Notes: generated from the letters alone by a model not told the origin. A stretch of DNA of 64,000 nucleotides from Roseovarius sp. Pro17 (GCF_035599575.1 NZ_CP141179.1:1736001-1800000), one strand, 5' to 3'; shown: positions 28,697-38,089, counted from the first letter of the stretch. A program made the numbers and translations.

Positions 28697-29995
28697 CTAT
28701 GCGGCCTGACTACGGCCCCCGCCGCCACTGCGCCGACGCCGTGGCGCAGTGCCTGAAGGCGCGCTGCTGCCACCCGGCCCACCCGGCTTGCCGCCGCCAC
28801 CACCACGACGGCGTCCGCCGCCATTGCCGCCACGGGTCTGCTTAGCCTTGGGGTCGGGTAGTTCCTCCCACGCGCGGCCAGATGCGACGGGGATCGAGAG
28901 GCCCATCACCTTCTGGATATCCTTCAGCTCGCCCATCTCGTCGGGCGCGCAGAATGCGATGGCTGCACCATCCTTGCCCGCACGGGCCGTGCGGCCAATA
29001 CGGTGAATGTAGTTTTCCGGCACGTTCGGCAGGTCAAAGTTGTAGACATGCTTCACGTCCGGAATGTCGAGGCCGCGCGCAGCGACATCCGTCGCCACCA
29101 GAACCTTGACCTGACCGTCGCGGAACGCCTTCAGCGCCCGCTCGCGCTGGCCCTGACTTTTGTTGCCGTGGATTGCGGCGACCTGAAAGCCAGCACTTTC
29201 CAGCTTGCGTGCCAGCTTGTCCGAGCCGTGTTTCGTGCGACCGAATACCAGCGCCAACTCGTCTTTGTGTTTGGCCATCAACTCGATCAGCAGGCTCGGC
29301 TTTTCGGCCTTGGCGATGAAATGCACGGCCTGCGTGACCTTGTCTGCGGCCTTGCCCGGCGCGCTGACCTGAACGCGCTTGGGATGGGTTAGGTAGCTGG
29401 CCGCGATCTCTTCCATCTGCTTGGGCATGGTGGCCGAGAACAGCATTGTCTGGCGCTCTTTGGCCAATAGGGCCGCAATCTTGCGCAAATCATGGATGAA
29501 ACCCATGTCCAGCATCTGATCAGCCTCGTCCAGCACCAGAAAGCGGGTCGCATCGAGGCGTAGCGCGCGCCGGTCGATCAGATCCAGCAGTCGGCCCGGC
29601 GTTGCCACCAGAATGTGCGTGCCCTTCTCAAGCCGCTTGATCTGCGGATTGATTGAGGAACCGCCGACAACGACGTTGATCTTCATCGGCGTGTCCATGA
29701 CCAGCGGCAACAACGTCTCACGGATCTGGTTGGCCAGCTCGCGCGTCGGCGCGAGGATCAGGCTGGTTGCGGTTTTCGGGCGCGGACGCTCGTCCGCCTC
29801 CATCATCTGTGCGATCAGCGGCAGGCCGAAGGCCGCCGTTTTGCCCGTGCCGGTCTGCGCGAGGCCCATGACGTCGTCGCCATTCAGCGCATAGGGAATC
29901 GCATGCGACTGGATCGGGGTCGGCTCACTGATACCCATCTGGCCCAGCTTACGTACCAATACGGGCGGCAAGCCCATTTCTTCAAACAAATTCAA
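28697..29995 (-). CDS. DEAD-box RNA helicase (RhlE-like)
   Basis: A 432-residue ATP-dependent RNA helicase. Motifs in order: Q motif PTPIQSHAIP, I AQTGTGKTAA, Ia PTRELA, Ib TPGRLLD, II VLDEADQMLD, III SATMP, IV LVFGRTKHG, V ATDVAARGLDIP, VI HRIGRTARAG. The C-terminus is a Gly/Arg-rich RGG-like tail (GGNGGGRRRGGGGG). I favour a TTG start at 29995 with GGAAGGA upstream; the frame extends to 30082 without similarity. RhlE-type helicases act in ribosome assembly and cold adaptation. Confidence 0.93.
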   Translation of the reverse strand: MNLFEEMGLPPVLVRKLGQMGISEPTPIQSHAIPYALNGDDVMGLAQTGTGKTAAFGLPLIAQMMEADERPRPKTATSLILAPTRELANQIRETLLPLVMDTPMKINVVVGGSSINPQIKRLEKGTHILVATPGRLLDLIDRRALRLDATRFLVLDEADQMLDMGFIHDLRKIAALLAKERQTMLFSATMPKQMEEIAASYLTHPKRVQVSAPGKAADKVTQAVHFIAKAEKPSLLIELMAKHKDELALVFGRTKHGSDKLARKLESAGFQVAAIHGNKSQGQRERALKAFRDGQVKVLVATDVAARGLDIPDVKHVYNFDLPNVPENYIHRIGRTARAGKDGAAIAFCAPDEMGELKDIQKVMGLSIPVASGRAWEELPDPKAKQTRGGNGGGRRRGGGGGKPGGPGGSSAPSGTAPRRRRSGGGGRSQAA

Positions 29996-30380
29996 AATCT
30001 CATCCTTCCGGACACGGGAGTATCCCGTGCCGTTTGCGGGCGCGAATGGCCCGTGATCGGGGCGGCTGGATGCCGGCCCCACCGTGGTTCCGCCAAAGAC
30101 GCTTGCGCAAAGGCGGAATTGCCCATCGCGCCGATCCGGCGGCTGGCCCCACGCGTGATATTGGGATCAAGTTCGCGGCATTTCTGTAACTAGGGGCGGC
30201 CATGCAGGCGGCCCGGCTGCTCACGCGGCAGGAAATGTCGTTATCGGCTAGATGGACGCTCCGCGCGGCCAAGTCAAGCACTGCGGCATAAAATACCCCG
30301 ATGGCAGATCGCCCTTTGCATCCGTCGCGTGCACGATAGACTGGTCGCAGGGCCATGCGCGGCCCGGACCGGGAGGCACC

Positions 30381-31676
30381 ATGACCAAATCCAATTTCCG
30401 CCGCACGCATCTGGGCAATCATCGACTTGATCCATCGACGCAGATGACGGCCTATGGCTATGATCCGGCCCTGTCCGAAGGCGCGGTCAAGCCACCTGTA
30501 TTCCTCACCTCGACCTTTGCGTTCCGCACAGCGCAGGAGGGCGCGGACTTCTTCGATGTGGTCGCGGGCCGCGCCCCGGCGCCCGAGGGAATGGGTGCGG
30601 GCGGACTGGTTTACAGCCGGTTCAACAACCCCAACGTGGAAATCGTCGAGGACCGCCTCGCCCTTTATGACGGGGCCGAGGCCGCGCTGCTGACGGCGTC
30701 GGGAATGGCGGCGATCAGCGCCGTCGCGCTGAGCTATCTGCGGCCCGGCGATGCGTATGTGCACTATACGCCTCTCTATGGCGGGACCGAAACGCTCTTT
30801 GCCAAGGTGTTGGCCGAATGGGATCTGCGCCCTGCGCCCTTTGCCGACGGGCTGGCACCAGAAGGTCTGTGCGCGGCGCTGGAGAGCGCCGCAACGAAAG
30901 GCCCGGTCAAGATGGTCTATATCGAAACACCCGCAAATCCGACAAATGCCATGATCGATCTGGCAATGGTGCGCCGGACAGTTGATGACTGGGCCAAAGG
31001 TGCGGACGCCCCTGTCCCTCTGATCGTCTGCGACAACACCATGTTGGGCCCCGTTTTTCAACAGCCGCTCGAGCATGGCATCGACATCTGCGTCTATTCG
31101 CTGACGAAGTATGTCGGCGGTCATTCCGATCTGGTTGCGGGCGGCGTCACAGGTTCCAAGGCGGCGCTGAAGCCGGTGCGCGCGACCAGATCGGCCTTTG
31201 GTTTCCAACTTGATCCGCATTCGGCATGGATGCTTTCGCGCTCGCTCGAAACGCTGGGGCTGCGGATGGAGCGCGCAGCAGGATCGGGCAGCCAAGTGGC
31301 CAAATGGCTGGCGGAGAACGACACCATCCCCTGCGACGTTCTGCATCCCGAACATGCCGAGGGCCGTGCGCGCGAACTCTATGATGCGCAGTGCAGCGGG
31401 CCGGGATCGACGTTCAGCTTTGTCGTCGCGGATGATCGGGCGCTGGCGTTCTGCATCCTCGACAACCTTGAGATTTTCAAGCTGGCCGTGTCGCTGGGCG
31501 GCACTGAATCGCTGGTCTGTCATCCCGCGTCGACGACCCATTCCGGCGTATCGGCCGAGGCACGCGCGCAGGCGGGCGTAACCGAGGGGTTGATCCGCAT
31601 GTCTGTCGGGCTGGAGCATCCCGATGATCTGATCGCCGACCTCACCCGCGCCTTCGCGGCCGCCGCGCAGGGTTGA
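30381..31676 (+). CDS. cystathionine gamma-synthase family PLP enzyme
   Basis: A 431-residue enzyme of the Cys/Met metabolism PLP family (MetB/MetC/MegL/MetZ fold type I). It shows YSRFNNPNVEIVEDRLALYDGAE split as YSRFNNPNVEIVEDRLA, the substrate loop IETPANPTNAMIDL, Asp in VCDNTMLGP, and the PLP-binding Lys in YSLTKYVGGHSDLVAGG. ATG 30381 follows GGGAGG. The reaction could be gamma-synthase, gamma-lyase or O-acetylhomoserine sulfhydrylase; sequence reading alone does not settle it. Monocistronic, upstream of mur. Confidence 0.88.
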   Translation: MTKSNFRRTHLGNHRLDPSTQMTAYGYDPALSEGAVKPPVFLTSTFAFRTAQEGADFFDVVAGRAPAPEGMGAGGLVYSRFNNPNVEIVEDRLALYDGAEAALLTASGMAAISAVALSYLRPGDAYVHYTPLYGGTETLFAKVLAEWDLRPAPFADGLAPEGLCAALESAATKGPVKMVYIETPANPTNAMIDLAMVRRTVDDWAKGADAPVPLIVCDNTMLGPVFQQPLEHGIDICVYSLTKYVGGHSDLVAGGVTGSKAALKPVRATRSAFGFQLDPHSAWMLSRSLETLGLRMERAAGSGSQVAKWLAENDTIPCDVLHPEHAEGRARELYDAQCSGPGSTFSFVVADDRALAFCILDNLEIFKLAVSLGGTESLVCHPASTTHSGVSAEARAQAGVTEGLIRMSVGLEHPDDLIADLTRAFAAAAQG

Positions 31677-31760
31677 ACGTCCCAGCAAGCGTATCAACAG
31701 CGGTGGAAATCCAGCGCGCACCGCGCTAATGAAGGGTCTATAGCCACGACGGATAGTTCC

Positions 31761-32174
31761 ATGCCCGACACCATCACCGACCGCTGCGAGGCGCACGGCC
31801 TGCGCATGACCGGCCAGAGGCGTATCATCGCCGCCGTCCTCGAAGAGGCGGACGATCACCCTGATGTCGACGAGCTTTATGCCCGCGCTTCGGCGCGCGA
31901 CCCCAAGATTTCCATCGCGACGGTCTATCGCACCGTCAAGCTGTTCGAGGAAGCCGGTATCCTTGACAAGCTGGAATTCGGCGACGGGCGCGCGCGCTAC
32001 GAGGATGCCGAGCGGGGGCATCACGACCATCTGATCGACCTCGACACCGGGGGCGTGATCGAATTCTTCGATCCCGAGATCGAACGCCTGCAAGAAAAAA
32101 TTGCGGCGCGGCTGGGCTACAAGCTGAAAGGTCACAAGATGGAACTTTACGGCAAGCCCCTTAAGAAAATGTGA
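31761..32174 (+). CDS. mur: Fur-family manganese/iron regulator (Mur type)
   Basis: A 137-residue Fur-family repressor. The winged helix lies at 10-80 (MTGQRRIIAAVLEEADDHPDVDELY, cut here to MTGQRRIIAAVLEEADD, and ISIATVYRTVKLFEEAGI). The metal region is ERGHHDHLIDLDTGG, followed by VIEFFDPEIERLQEKIA. The lack of the CxxC zinc motifs of E. coli Fur, the HHDHLID form and the LYGKPLKKM ending match rhizobial and Rhodobacter Mur, which controls manganese uptake. No mntABC or sitABCD genes are in the window. Confidence 0.88.
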   Translation: MPDTITDRCEAHGLRMTGQRRIIAAVLEEADDHPDVDELYARASARDPKISIATVYRTVKLFEEAGILDKLEFGDGRARYEDAERGHHDHLIDLDTGGVIEFFDPEIERLQEKIAARLGYKLKGHKMELYGKPLKKM

Positions 32175-32177
32175 CCG

Positions 32178-33314
32178 TCAAATTGTTTCGCCGCGTGTCA
32201 CATCGTGACCGTAGATCCAGTCAAACTGGCGCATCATTCGACCCGGTGCAACCGCCCCCCCTAGGCGCAGCGCCACATGAGCTGCGGCGCGCAATGGTCT
32301 GGAACTAATGTGATACTTCCATGCGTTTCCTGTCGCTGCCTCGACCACGCGCCGCGCGCGATCCTGCCGCGAGGCCTGATAGCTATCCAACGCTGCCGCA
32401 AGATCGGGCATACGCGCCAATGTATCCGCCAGCACCCATGCATCCTCCAGGGCCAATGACGCGCCCTGCGCCATGAAGGGCAAGGTTGGATGTGCCGCAT
32501 CGCCGAGCAGCACAATGCGCCCTGCCCCCCACACCGGCGCGACCGGGTGGCGGAACAGACCCCATTTTCCGACGCGCTCGACCCTTTCAAGCATCGCCTG
32601 CGCAGCGTCACCAAAGTCGGCGAAGCGAGCGCGCAGATCACCGGGATCGCCCTCGGCGCTCCAGCTTTCCTCCGACCAGTCGGCGCGCTCCTCAACGGCG
32701 ACGAGGTTCAGGTGCCTGCCGCCGCGCAAAGGATAGCTAACCAGATGCCGGTGCGGGGCCATGTGCACGCGCGCCTCACCCAAACGGCTGCCGTCATGAG
32801 GCACGACTGCGCGCCACGCGACCTGCCGGGTGAAAAAGGGCGCGAGCGTGCCGTTCAGGACCTTGCGGACCATTGAATGCAGCCCATCAGCACCAATAAC
32901 CAGATCCACCTTTAGCGCGGCGGGATCGTCGACGCGCTGGCCCAATTGGATATCCACTCCGGCGTCAACCGCGCCGCGATGCAACAGGCCGATCAGATCC
33001 GCCCGATGCAGGAACCAATAGTCGCGCGCCTCAAGGCGCGTCAGATCCAACCGGACTACCGGGCCGCGCCGGTAGTCATGCAGCGCCACCGTACGCGCCT
33101 GAAGGCCGGCCGTCCGCACCAGATTGCCCAGCCCGAGACCGCGCAGAACGGCAAACCCGTTGGGCGAGATTTGCAGCCCTGCGCCGACTTCGGTAATCTC
33201 TGACGTCTGTTCGTGCACAGAAACGCGCGCACCGCGCAGCGCACAGGCCCTCGCAACCGCCAGCCCGCCGATACCCGCGCCGATCACGGCGATGTTAAGG
33301 CCCTGCATGTCCAT
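32178..33314 (-). CDS. FAD-dependent monooxygenase (salicylate-hydroxylase-like)
   Basis: A 378-residue class A flavoprotein hydroxylase. The Rossmann motif is IAVIGAGIGGLAVARA (8-23), the DG motif is VIGADGLHSMVR (about 140-151), and the GD motif is LLGDAAHPTLPFMAQG. It resembles salicylate/6-hydroxynicotinate 3-monooxygenase and also UbiH-type proteins; the aromatic substrate cannot be told. Start at 33314 (MDMQGLN) or 33308 is equally possible. Converges with mur, only 3 bases apart. Confidence 0.88.
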   Translation of the reverse strand: MDMQGLNIAVIGAGIGGLAVARACALRGARVSVHEQTSEITEVGAGLQISPNGFAVLRGLGLGNLVRTAGLQARTVALHDYRRGPVVRLDLTRLEARDYWFLHRADLIGLLHRGAVDAGVDIQLGQRVDDPAALKVDLVIGADGLHSMVRKVLNGTLAPFFTRQVAWRAVVPHDGSRLGEARVHMAPHRHLVSYPLRGGRHLNLVAVEERADWSEESWSAEGDPGDLRARFADFGDAAQAMLERVERVGKWGLFRHPVAPVWGAGRIVLLGDAAHPTLPFMAQGASLALEDAWVLADTLARMPDLAAALDSYQASRQDRARRVVEAATGNAWKYHISSRPLRAAAHVALRLGGAVAPGRMMRQFDWIYGHDVTRGETI

Positions 33315-33330
33315 GCCCCTAGATCATACG

Positions 33331-33360
33331 AAAAACGCCGGAGCGAAAGCCCCGGCGTTT
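33331..33360 (-). terminator. rho-independent terminator of dksA
   Basis: AAACGCCGG (33333-33341) and CCGGCGTTT (33352-33360) pair over 9 bp. Read on the minus strand, the stem ends in a TTTTT run (complement of 33331-33335), 26 bases after the dksA stop. It separates dksA from the downstream monooxygenase gene. Confidence 0.8.
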
Positions 33361-33385
33361 GAATTTTCAGCGGATTTCAGCGCGA

Positions 33386-33859
33386 TCAATCGTCGCGATG
33401 CACCTTTTCGCGACGCTCATGACGCTCTTGGGCCTCCAGCGTCATTGTGGCGATGGGGCGCGCGTCCAGCCGTTTCAGGCTGATCGGATCACCGGTCATC
33501 TGGCAATAGCCAAACTCGCCCTCGTCCAAGCGGCGCAGCGCCTGATCGATCTTGGCGACCAGTTTGCGCTGGCGGTCGCGGGTGCGCAGTTCCAGCGCGC
33601 GGTCAGTTTCCTCGCTAGCGCGATCCGCCACGTCGGGAATGGCGCGCGTGCCGTCCTGCAGCGCCTCTATCGTGTCGCGGCTACCGGCCAAAAGATCTTC
33701 GCGCCACCCCATCAGCTTGCGACGAAAATATTCTTTCTGGCGCTCGTTCATGAAGGGTTCATCGTCGACGGGCCGATAATCATCGGGTAGGAAAACTTCG
33801 GATTTCAAGCGTTGATCCTTTTTTTCTTCAAGGTCCAAGGCGTCAGGATGCTGTGTCAT
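33386..33859 (-). CDS. dksA: RNA polymerase-binding transcription factor DksA
   Basis: A 157-residue DksA. The coiled-coil (about 38-108) carries the tip motif DVADRA, matching the D-x-x-D-x-A that reaches the polymerase active site in E. coli. The zinc-finger region is GYCQMTGDPISLKRLDARP then IATMTLEAQE. Only the first of the four usual cysteines remains (Cys119); the others are Thr122, Thr140 and Ala143, so it should not bind zinc. This is known in alphaproteobacteria and Pseudomonas DksA2. It works with ppGpp in the stringent response. Confidence 0.93.
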   Translation of the reverse strand: MTQHPDALDLEEKKDQRLKSEVFLPDDYRPVDDEPFMNERQKEYFRRKLMGWREDLLAGSRDTIEALQDGTRAIPDVADRASEETDRALELRTRDRQRKLVAKIDQALRRLDEGEFGYCQMTGDPISLKRLDARPIATMTLEAQERHERREKVHRDD

Positions 33860-34010
33860 CTGGGTTATCTGGCTCCCCTTTGGGGCAGCATTTACTGCAA
33901 GCGCTAGGTGTTGTCACTACACAAATGCGGCGTATTGATGTGTTTCGCGGCTCGCACTAACGTGGGTTAACGGTCGATTGAGCTTTGGCACAAAAAGGAT
34001 TGAAATTTCT

Positions 34011-34850
34011 ATGAAATTCGAAGGCACCGACAGCTACGTCGCGACCGAGGACCTGACCGTCGCGGTCAATGCGGCCGTCACTTTGCAGCGCCCGCTGTTG
34101 GTCAAGGGCGAACCGGGTACAGGCAAGACCGAACTGGCCCGTCAGATCGCCGCCGCGCTCGATCTACCTATGATTGAGTGGAATGTGAAATCGACAACGC
34201 GCGCGCAGCAAGGCCTCTATGAATACGACGCCGTGTCACGCCTGCGTGACAGTCAGTTGGGCGATGCGCGCGTTCACGACATCGCCAACTACATCCGCCC
34301 GGGTAAGTTGTGGCAGGCCTTTGATGCGCCCGCCCGCGTGGTCCTGCTGATCGACGAAATCGACAAGGCCGATATCGAGTTTCCAAACGATCTGCTGCAG
34401 GAACTAGACAGGATGGAATTCCATGTCTACGAAACCGGCGAGACTATTCGCGCCGTGCATCGCCCGATCGTCATCATTACCTCGAACAACGAAAAAGAAC
34501 TGCCCGATGCCTTCTTGCGCCGCTGCTTTTTCCACTACATCCGTTTTCCCGACATGGACACGATGCGGCGCATCGTCGAGGTACATCATCCCGGCATCAA
34601 GGATGCGCTGCTGACCGCGGCGCTGACGCAATTCTACGAAATCCGCGATCAGCAAGGGTTAAAGAAAAAACCGTCAACCTCCGAAGTGCTGGACTGGCTC
34701 AAGCTGCTGCTGGCCGAGGATCTGAACGCTGAGGACCTGAAGCGCGGCGCCGCCCATGCCCTGCCCCGCCTGCACGGCGCATTGCTCAAGAACGAGCAGG
34801 ACGTGCATCTGTTCGAGCGTCTGGCCTTTATGGCGCGACGGGGTCAGTAA
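34011..34850 (+). CDS. MoxR-family AAA+ ATPase
   Basis: A 279-residue AAA+ protein. Walker A is VKGEPGTGKTELA (about 32-44), Walker B is VVLLIDEIDKAD, sensor 1 is IITSNNEKELPDAF, and an arginine finger lies in LRRCFFHY. ATG 34011 follows AAAAGGAT. MoxR ATPases work with VWA-domain proteins as chaperones that insert metals or mature large complexes. A CoxE-like VWA gene follows after 745 bases, which interrupts the usual tight pairing. The CoxD-like subfamily is the closest match. Confidence 0.92.
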   Translation: MKFEGTDSYVATEDLTVAVNAAVTLQRPLLVKGEPGTGKTELARQIAAALDLPMIEWNVKSTTRAQQGLYEYDAVSRLRDSQLGDARVHDIANYIRPGKLWQAFDAPARVVLLIDEIDKADIEFPNDLLQELDRMEFHVYETGETIRAVHRPIVIITSNNEKELPDAFLRRCFFHYIRFPDMDTMRRIVEVHHPGIKDALLTAALTQFYEIRDQQGLKKKPSTSEVLDWLKLLLAEDLNAEDLKRGAAHALPRLHGALLKNEQDVHLFERLAFMARRGQ

Positions 34851-35419
34851 GCGCGGGGGCGACAACGCCGCCAAGCCCTACCCGCCAAGGCCTCAATGGC
34901 GCGCGCCCTTTGAGCGCCCGGTGACGTCGCTCAGACGATCCGGGCAATCTGGCAGATGCCTAGGCGCCGGAGTGCCTGCCGAAAAGGCGCTGTGCATCGC
35001 GCAGACGGTCGGGTGAACGGATCATTGCGCCGCCCTCAACCACTACGCCATCGGTCGCATCGTCCAAAGCATCCATACCGCCTACGCGCAAAATCAGTTC
35101 GTCGCTACCGGCGCATATGAGTGCGGCAGCACCGCTACCAGCCTGCGCCGCGTCAGTGCCCTCTGGCAGGAGGGCGCGCCGATAGGGTCTTGTCCATCCC
35201 TGCCCCCAAATAGCCGTCGCTGACTCGCACGAGAACGTAGGGCTCCTTGCCAAGCTACTGATGATGCGCGCCGCAGCATAGAGGGCATGGAAGGCGCCGC
35301 AGGTGCGTATGGACAGCCTTGGCTGGGCACTATACGGATGTGGCGCGGATTGGGCTATGCGCACGAAACTGCGCGAGATTTTGGCCCTGAATCTGCTTAA
35401 GGGTAGAAACGGGTAGCAT
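34851..35419 (-). other. 569-base gap with a possible gene remnant
   Basis: No intact gene is convincing. On the minus strand the frame ending at 34970 reads DELILRVGGMDALDDATDGV then VVEGGAMIRSPDRL to a TAG, with coding-like codon use over about 130 codons, but it has no good start unless it overlaps the small membrane-protein gene at 35420. It may be the 3' part of a decayed gene. The gap splits moxR from the VWA gene. Confidence 0.35.
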
Positions 35420-35587
35420 ATGATCGTCATCATCGCGGCTGTCGTCGGCGCAATTCTGGGTGCAGTATTCGCACGCCGCCGCAAGGGACGACTGGCCGAT
35501 GTACTGCAATACGCCTTTGTCTATGCGCTGATCTTTGCGCTGGTGGGGCTATTGTTGACGGTTCTGATCCACCGAGCGGCCCTCTGA
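35420..35587 (+). CDS. small two-helix membrane protein (55 aa)
   Basis: A 55-residue protein beginning MIVIIAAVVGAILGAVFARR. It has hydrophobic helix 1-16, a basic loop RRRKGRLADVLQ, and a second helix YALIFALVGLLLTVLI. It ends 7 bases before the VWA gene, so the two are probably co-transcribed and translationally linked. The topology fits a small inner-membrane protein. Function unknown; association with the MoxR/CoxE pair may be conserved. Confidence 0.7.
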   Translation: MIVIIAAVVGAILGAVFARRRKGRLADVLQYAFVYALIFALVGLLLTVLIHRAAL

Positions 35588-35594
35588 GCCGGCG

Positions 35595-36779
35595 ATGTTC
35601 TTGCCCTTCTTTCAAGCGCTGCGCGGTGCCGGCATCCCCGTCAGCCTGCGCGAATACCTGACATTTCTCGAAGGCATGTCTGCCGGCCTCGTCACCTACG
35701 ACATCGAGGGGTTCTACTATCTCGCCCGCACCTCAATGGTTAAAGACGAGCGCATGATAGATCGCTTTGATCGCGCCTTCGCCACTGCTTTTGAGGGGCT
35801 GGACGCGATCACGCCCGACGATGTTCTGAACGCCGTCGATCTGCCAGAGGACTGGCTGCGCAGAATGGCGGAAAAGCACCTTACCCCCGAGGAGAAAGCC
35901 GAAATCGAGGCACTGGGCGGCTTCGAGGCGCTGATGGAGACACTCAAACAGCGCTTGGCAGAGCAGCAAGGCCGCCACCAAGGTGGCAGTAAATGGATCG
36001 GCACGGCGGGCACATCTCCCTTCGGCGCGTATGGATACAATCCCGAAGGGATCCGCATCGGTCAGGACAAATCGCGTCACCAGCGCGCGGTCAAGGTCTG
36101 GGATCGGCGCGACTTTGCCAATCTGGACGGCGACGTGCAACTGGGCACGCGCAATATCAAGATGGCCCTGCGCCGCCTGCGCCAATGGGCGCGCGATGGC
36201 GCCCATGACGAACTGGATCTCGGTGGCACCATCCGCGCCACGGCGCAAAAGGGTTATTTAGACGTCCAGACCCGGCCCGAACGGCGCAACGCAGTCAAAG
36301 TGCTGTTGTTTCTCGACGTCGGCGGCTCCATGGACCCGCATATCAAACTGGTCGAGGATCTCTTTTCAGCAGCGCGCTCGGAATTCCGGCAGCTTGAATA
36401 TTTTTACTTTCATAACTGTCTCTACGAAGGCGTCTGGCGTGATAACCGCCGCCGCTGGAGCGAAAAAATTCCGACGTGGGATATCCTAAATACCTATGGC
36501 TCCGACTATCGCTGCATCTTCGTCGGTGACGCCGCGATGTCACCCTACGAGATCGCGTATCCCGGCGGCGCAAACGAGCATTGGAACGAGGAGGCAGGCC
36601 AGACATGGCTCACTCGCGCCCGCGCGCAATGGCCCGCAAATCTCTGGGTAAACCCCGTCCCCGAGTCCCGATGGCCCTACACCCAATCGACCCAGATGAT
36701 CGTCCAGATTTTCGATGGTCAGATGGTTCCCATGACGCTCGAAGGCCTTGACCGCGGTATGCGCGCCCTCACCCGCTAG
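35595..36779 (+). CDS. CoxE-like VWA-domain protein
   Basis: A 394-residue protein. The N-terminal half is helical (FFQALRGAGIPVSLREYLTF is typical of the family). The VWA domain starts near residue 235 (VKVLLFLDVGGSMDPHIKLV) with the MIDAS-like D-x-G-x-S intact as DVGGS. A second motif is YRCIFVGDAAMSPYEI. CoxE partners the MoxR ATPase CoxD in metal insertion into molybdenum hydroxylases, and similar pairs serve other enzymes. The client here is not encoded nearby. Confidence 0.9.
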   Translation: MFLPFFQALRGAGIPVSLREYLTFLEGMSAGLVTYDIEGFYYLARTSMVKDERMIDRFDRAFATAFEGLDAITPDDVLNAVDLPEDWLRRMAEKHLTPEEKAEIEALGGFEALMETLKQRLAEQQGRHQGGSKWIGTAGTSPFGAYGYNPEGIRIGQDKSRHQRAVKVWDRRDFANLDGDVQLGTRNIKMALRRLRQWARDGAHDELDLGGTIRATAQKGYLDVQTRPERRNAVKVLLFLDVGGSMDPHIKLVEDLFSAARSEFRQLEYFYFHNCLYEGVWRDNRRRWSEKIPTWDILNTYGSDYRCIFVGDAAMSPYEIAYPGGANEHWNEEAGQTWLTRARAQWPANLWVNPVPESRWPYTQSTQMIVQIFDGQMVPMTLEGLDRGMRALTR

Positions 36780-37157
36780 GGACCCAACGCAGTATCTTCA
36801 GGCTGGACGTACCCTTGCCAGAGGGGCAAACTGGAAGACGCCTATTGTGTTGAAGTTAAGTGCTTTTAGCTGTGAGTTCATTTTCCGTGATGCACATGTG
36901 GGCGACAGACGCGTCACAACATCAAACCGAATCCAATATACGTTAGGATAGTGGATGAGGAATCGGACGCGAAGCCGCTGCGGACATGTGACGGGTCCAA
37001 AACGTGACCATCACTTTTAATAGCGGACTCGACTCCTCAGCCATCCGGGGCACGGCTTCCGGTGCTGTTTGAACAGGCTGCACTACATTGCAGTCTTCCG
37101 GAAATCGATACGACTTCTAGGCTGCAATCGGACACAGATTTGTGCACTAGACCTGTG
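36780..37157 (+). other. 378-base stretch without a gene
   Basis: Between the VWA gene and the convergent response-regulator gene I see no frame worth calling, no clear terminator and no repeat. By eye it is more AT-rich than the preceding genes and marks the left edge of the accessory-looking region. Confidence 0.45.
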
Positions 37158-37955
37158 TTAGATTGAGCGGCTACTTTGACGGCCAAAGAGCTTTCCCTTG
37201 TTTAGGGCCGGTCCGCTCTCGACCCCACCGTCGGGAAGCAGAGATTCTTCGCCAACCTCCGACAACGCAAACGACTTGCGTTCATGGTCTTCAATGTCGG
37301 TCATGAAGTCCAAGAGGCGGTCACAAGAGTTCTTTATCTGGGCAATCATCGTAGCGAATTTCACTTCATCCGCTCGTGCAGATTGAAGAACACGAATCTG
37401 GCGCATCATTTTGAAAAGCATCGGCTTTATTTCGCTGGCACATTCTTTGGCAAAACAGTCCAGAACGATCTCGACCTTGCCCCGCATTATCTCTTCGGTT
37501 TCGAGATCGCGGTTAAGGCCTGCTTTTTGAAGGGCGTTTATCATGGCACGTCTGACGGATTCATTTGACAGATCATCCTTCATTAGGAAGTCACTGCACC
37601 CGTTCTTCATTGCGTTGATGGCGATTTCGGACTGGCCATCCCCAGTGACCATGATGGTGGCGGCGTTGCGATTACGCGGGTCAAACTGGATGGCATGGAG
37701 CGCCTGAAGTCCGTCACCTCCCGGCAAATGGTAGTCTACAAAAATCAGATCATAGGTCTCTAGCTGAAGCGCAGTCCCCATAGATTCGAGAGTATCCACC
37801 TCGGAAATACTAACCTCAAACTCTAGCTGTTCGCACATGCGCCGTAGGCGGGCCCGATCAAACCTCTGATCGTCGACGATCAGGATACTCGCGAATTTCG
37901 GTGTCTGAATCGCGGTTTTCTGAGCTCTTAACTGAATGTTCTGCATGTTCTTCAA
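37158..37955 (-). CDS. response regulator with unknown C-terminal domain
   Basis: A 265-residue protein. Residues about 22-145 form a receiver domain: acidic pair in ILIVDDQRFDR, phosphoacceptor Asp in FVDYHLPGGDG, Thr in MVTGDG and Lys in FLMKDDLSNES. The C-terminal 115 residues are helical (RGKVEIVLDCFAKECASEI and MIAQIKNSCDRLLDFMTDIE) with no DNA-binding or enzyme motif I know. It is the third gene of the minus-strand run after a histidine kinase and a single-domain receiver. It might control through protein contact or phosphotransfer. Confidence 0.85.
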   Translation of the reverse strand: MKNMQNIQLRAQKTAIQTPKFASILIVDDQRFDRARLRRMCEQLEFEVSISEVDTLESMGTALQLETYDLIFVDYHLPGGDGLQALHAIQFDPRNRNAATIMVTGDGQSEIAINAMKNGCSDFLMKDDLSNESVRRAMINALQKAGLNRDLETEEIMRGKVEIVLDCFAKECASEIKPMLFKMMRQIRVLQSARADEVKFATMIAQIKNSCDRLLDFMTDIEDHERKSFALSEVGEESLLPDGGVESGPALNKGKLFGRQSSRSI

Positions 37956-38089
37956 GGACCAGCTCCACTAATTATCTGATCAGAATTAAACCGCAAATTG
38001 ATGAAGTAAATCTCAAGAAATGCGTTGCTCTTTAAAATTGACGCTGTTTTGAACACGCAAGCCAGAACGCAGCAGGATACAGACTCTCC

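Noticed and set aside
30000..32135. A very long minus-strand open frame (over 700 codons) across the gamma-synthase and mur genes
   Set aside because: It is fully antisense to two well-supported genes, has no recognisable motif and follows from the GC-rich codon pattern of the other strand.
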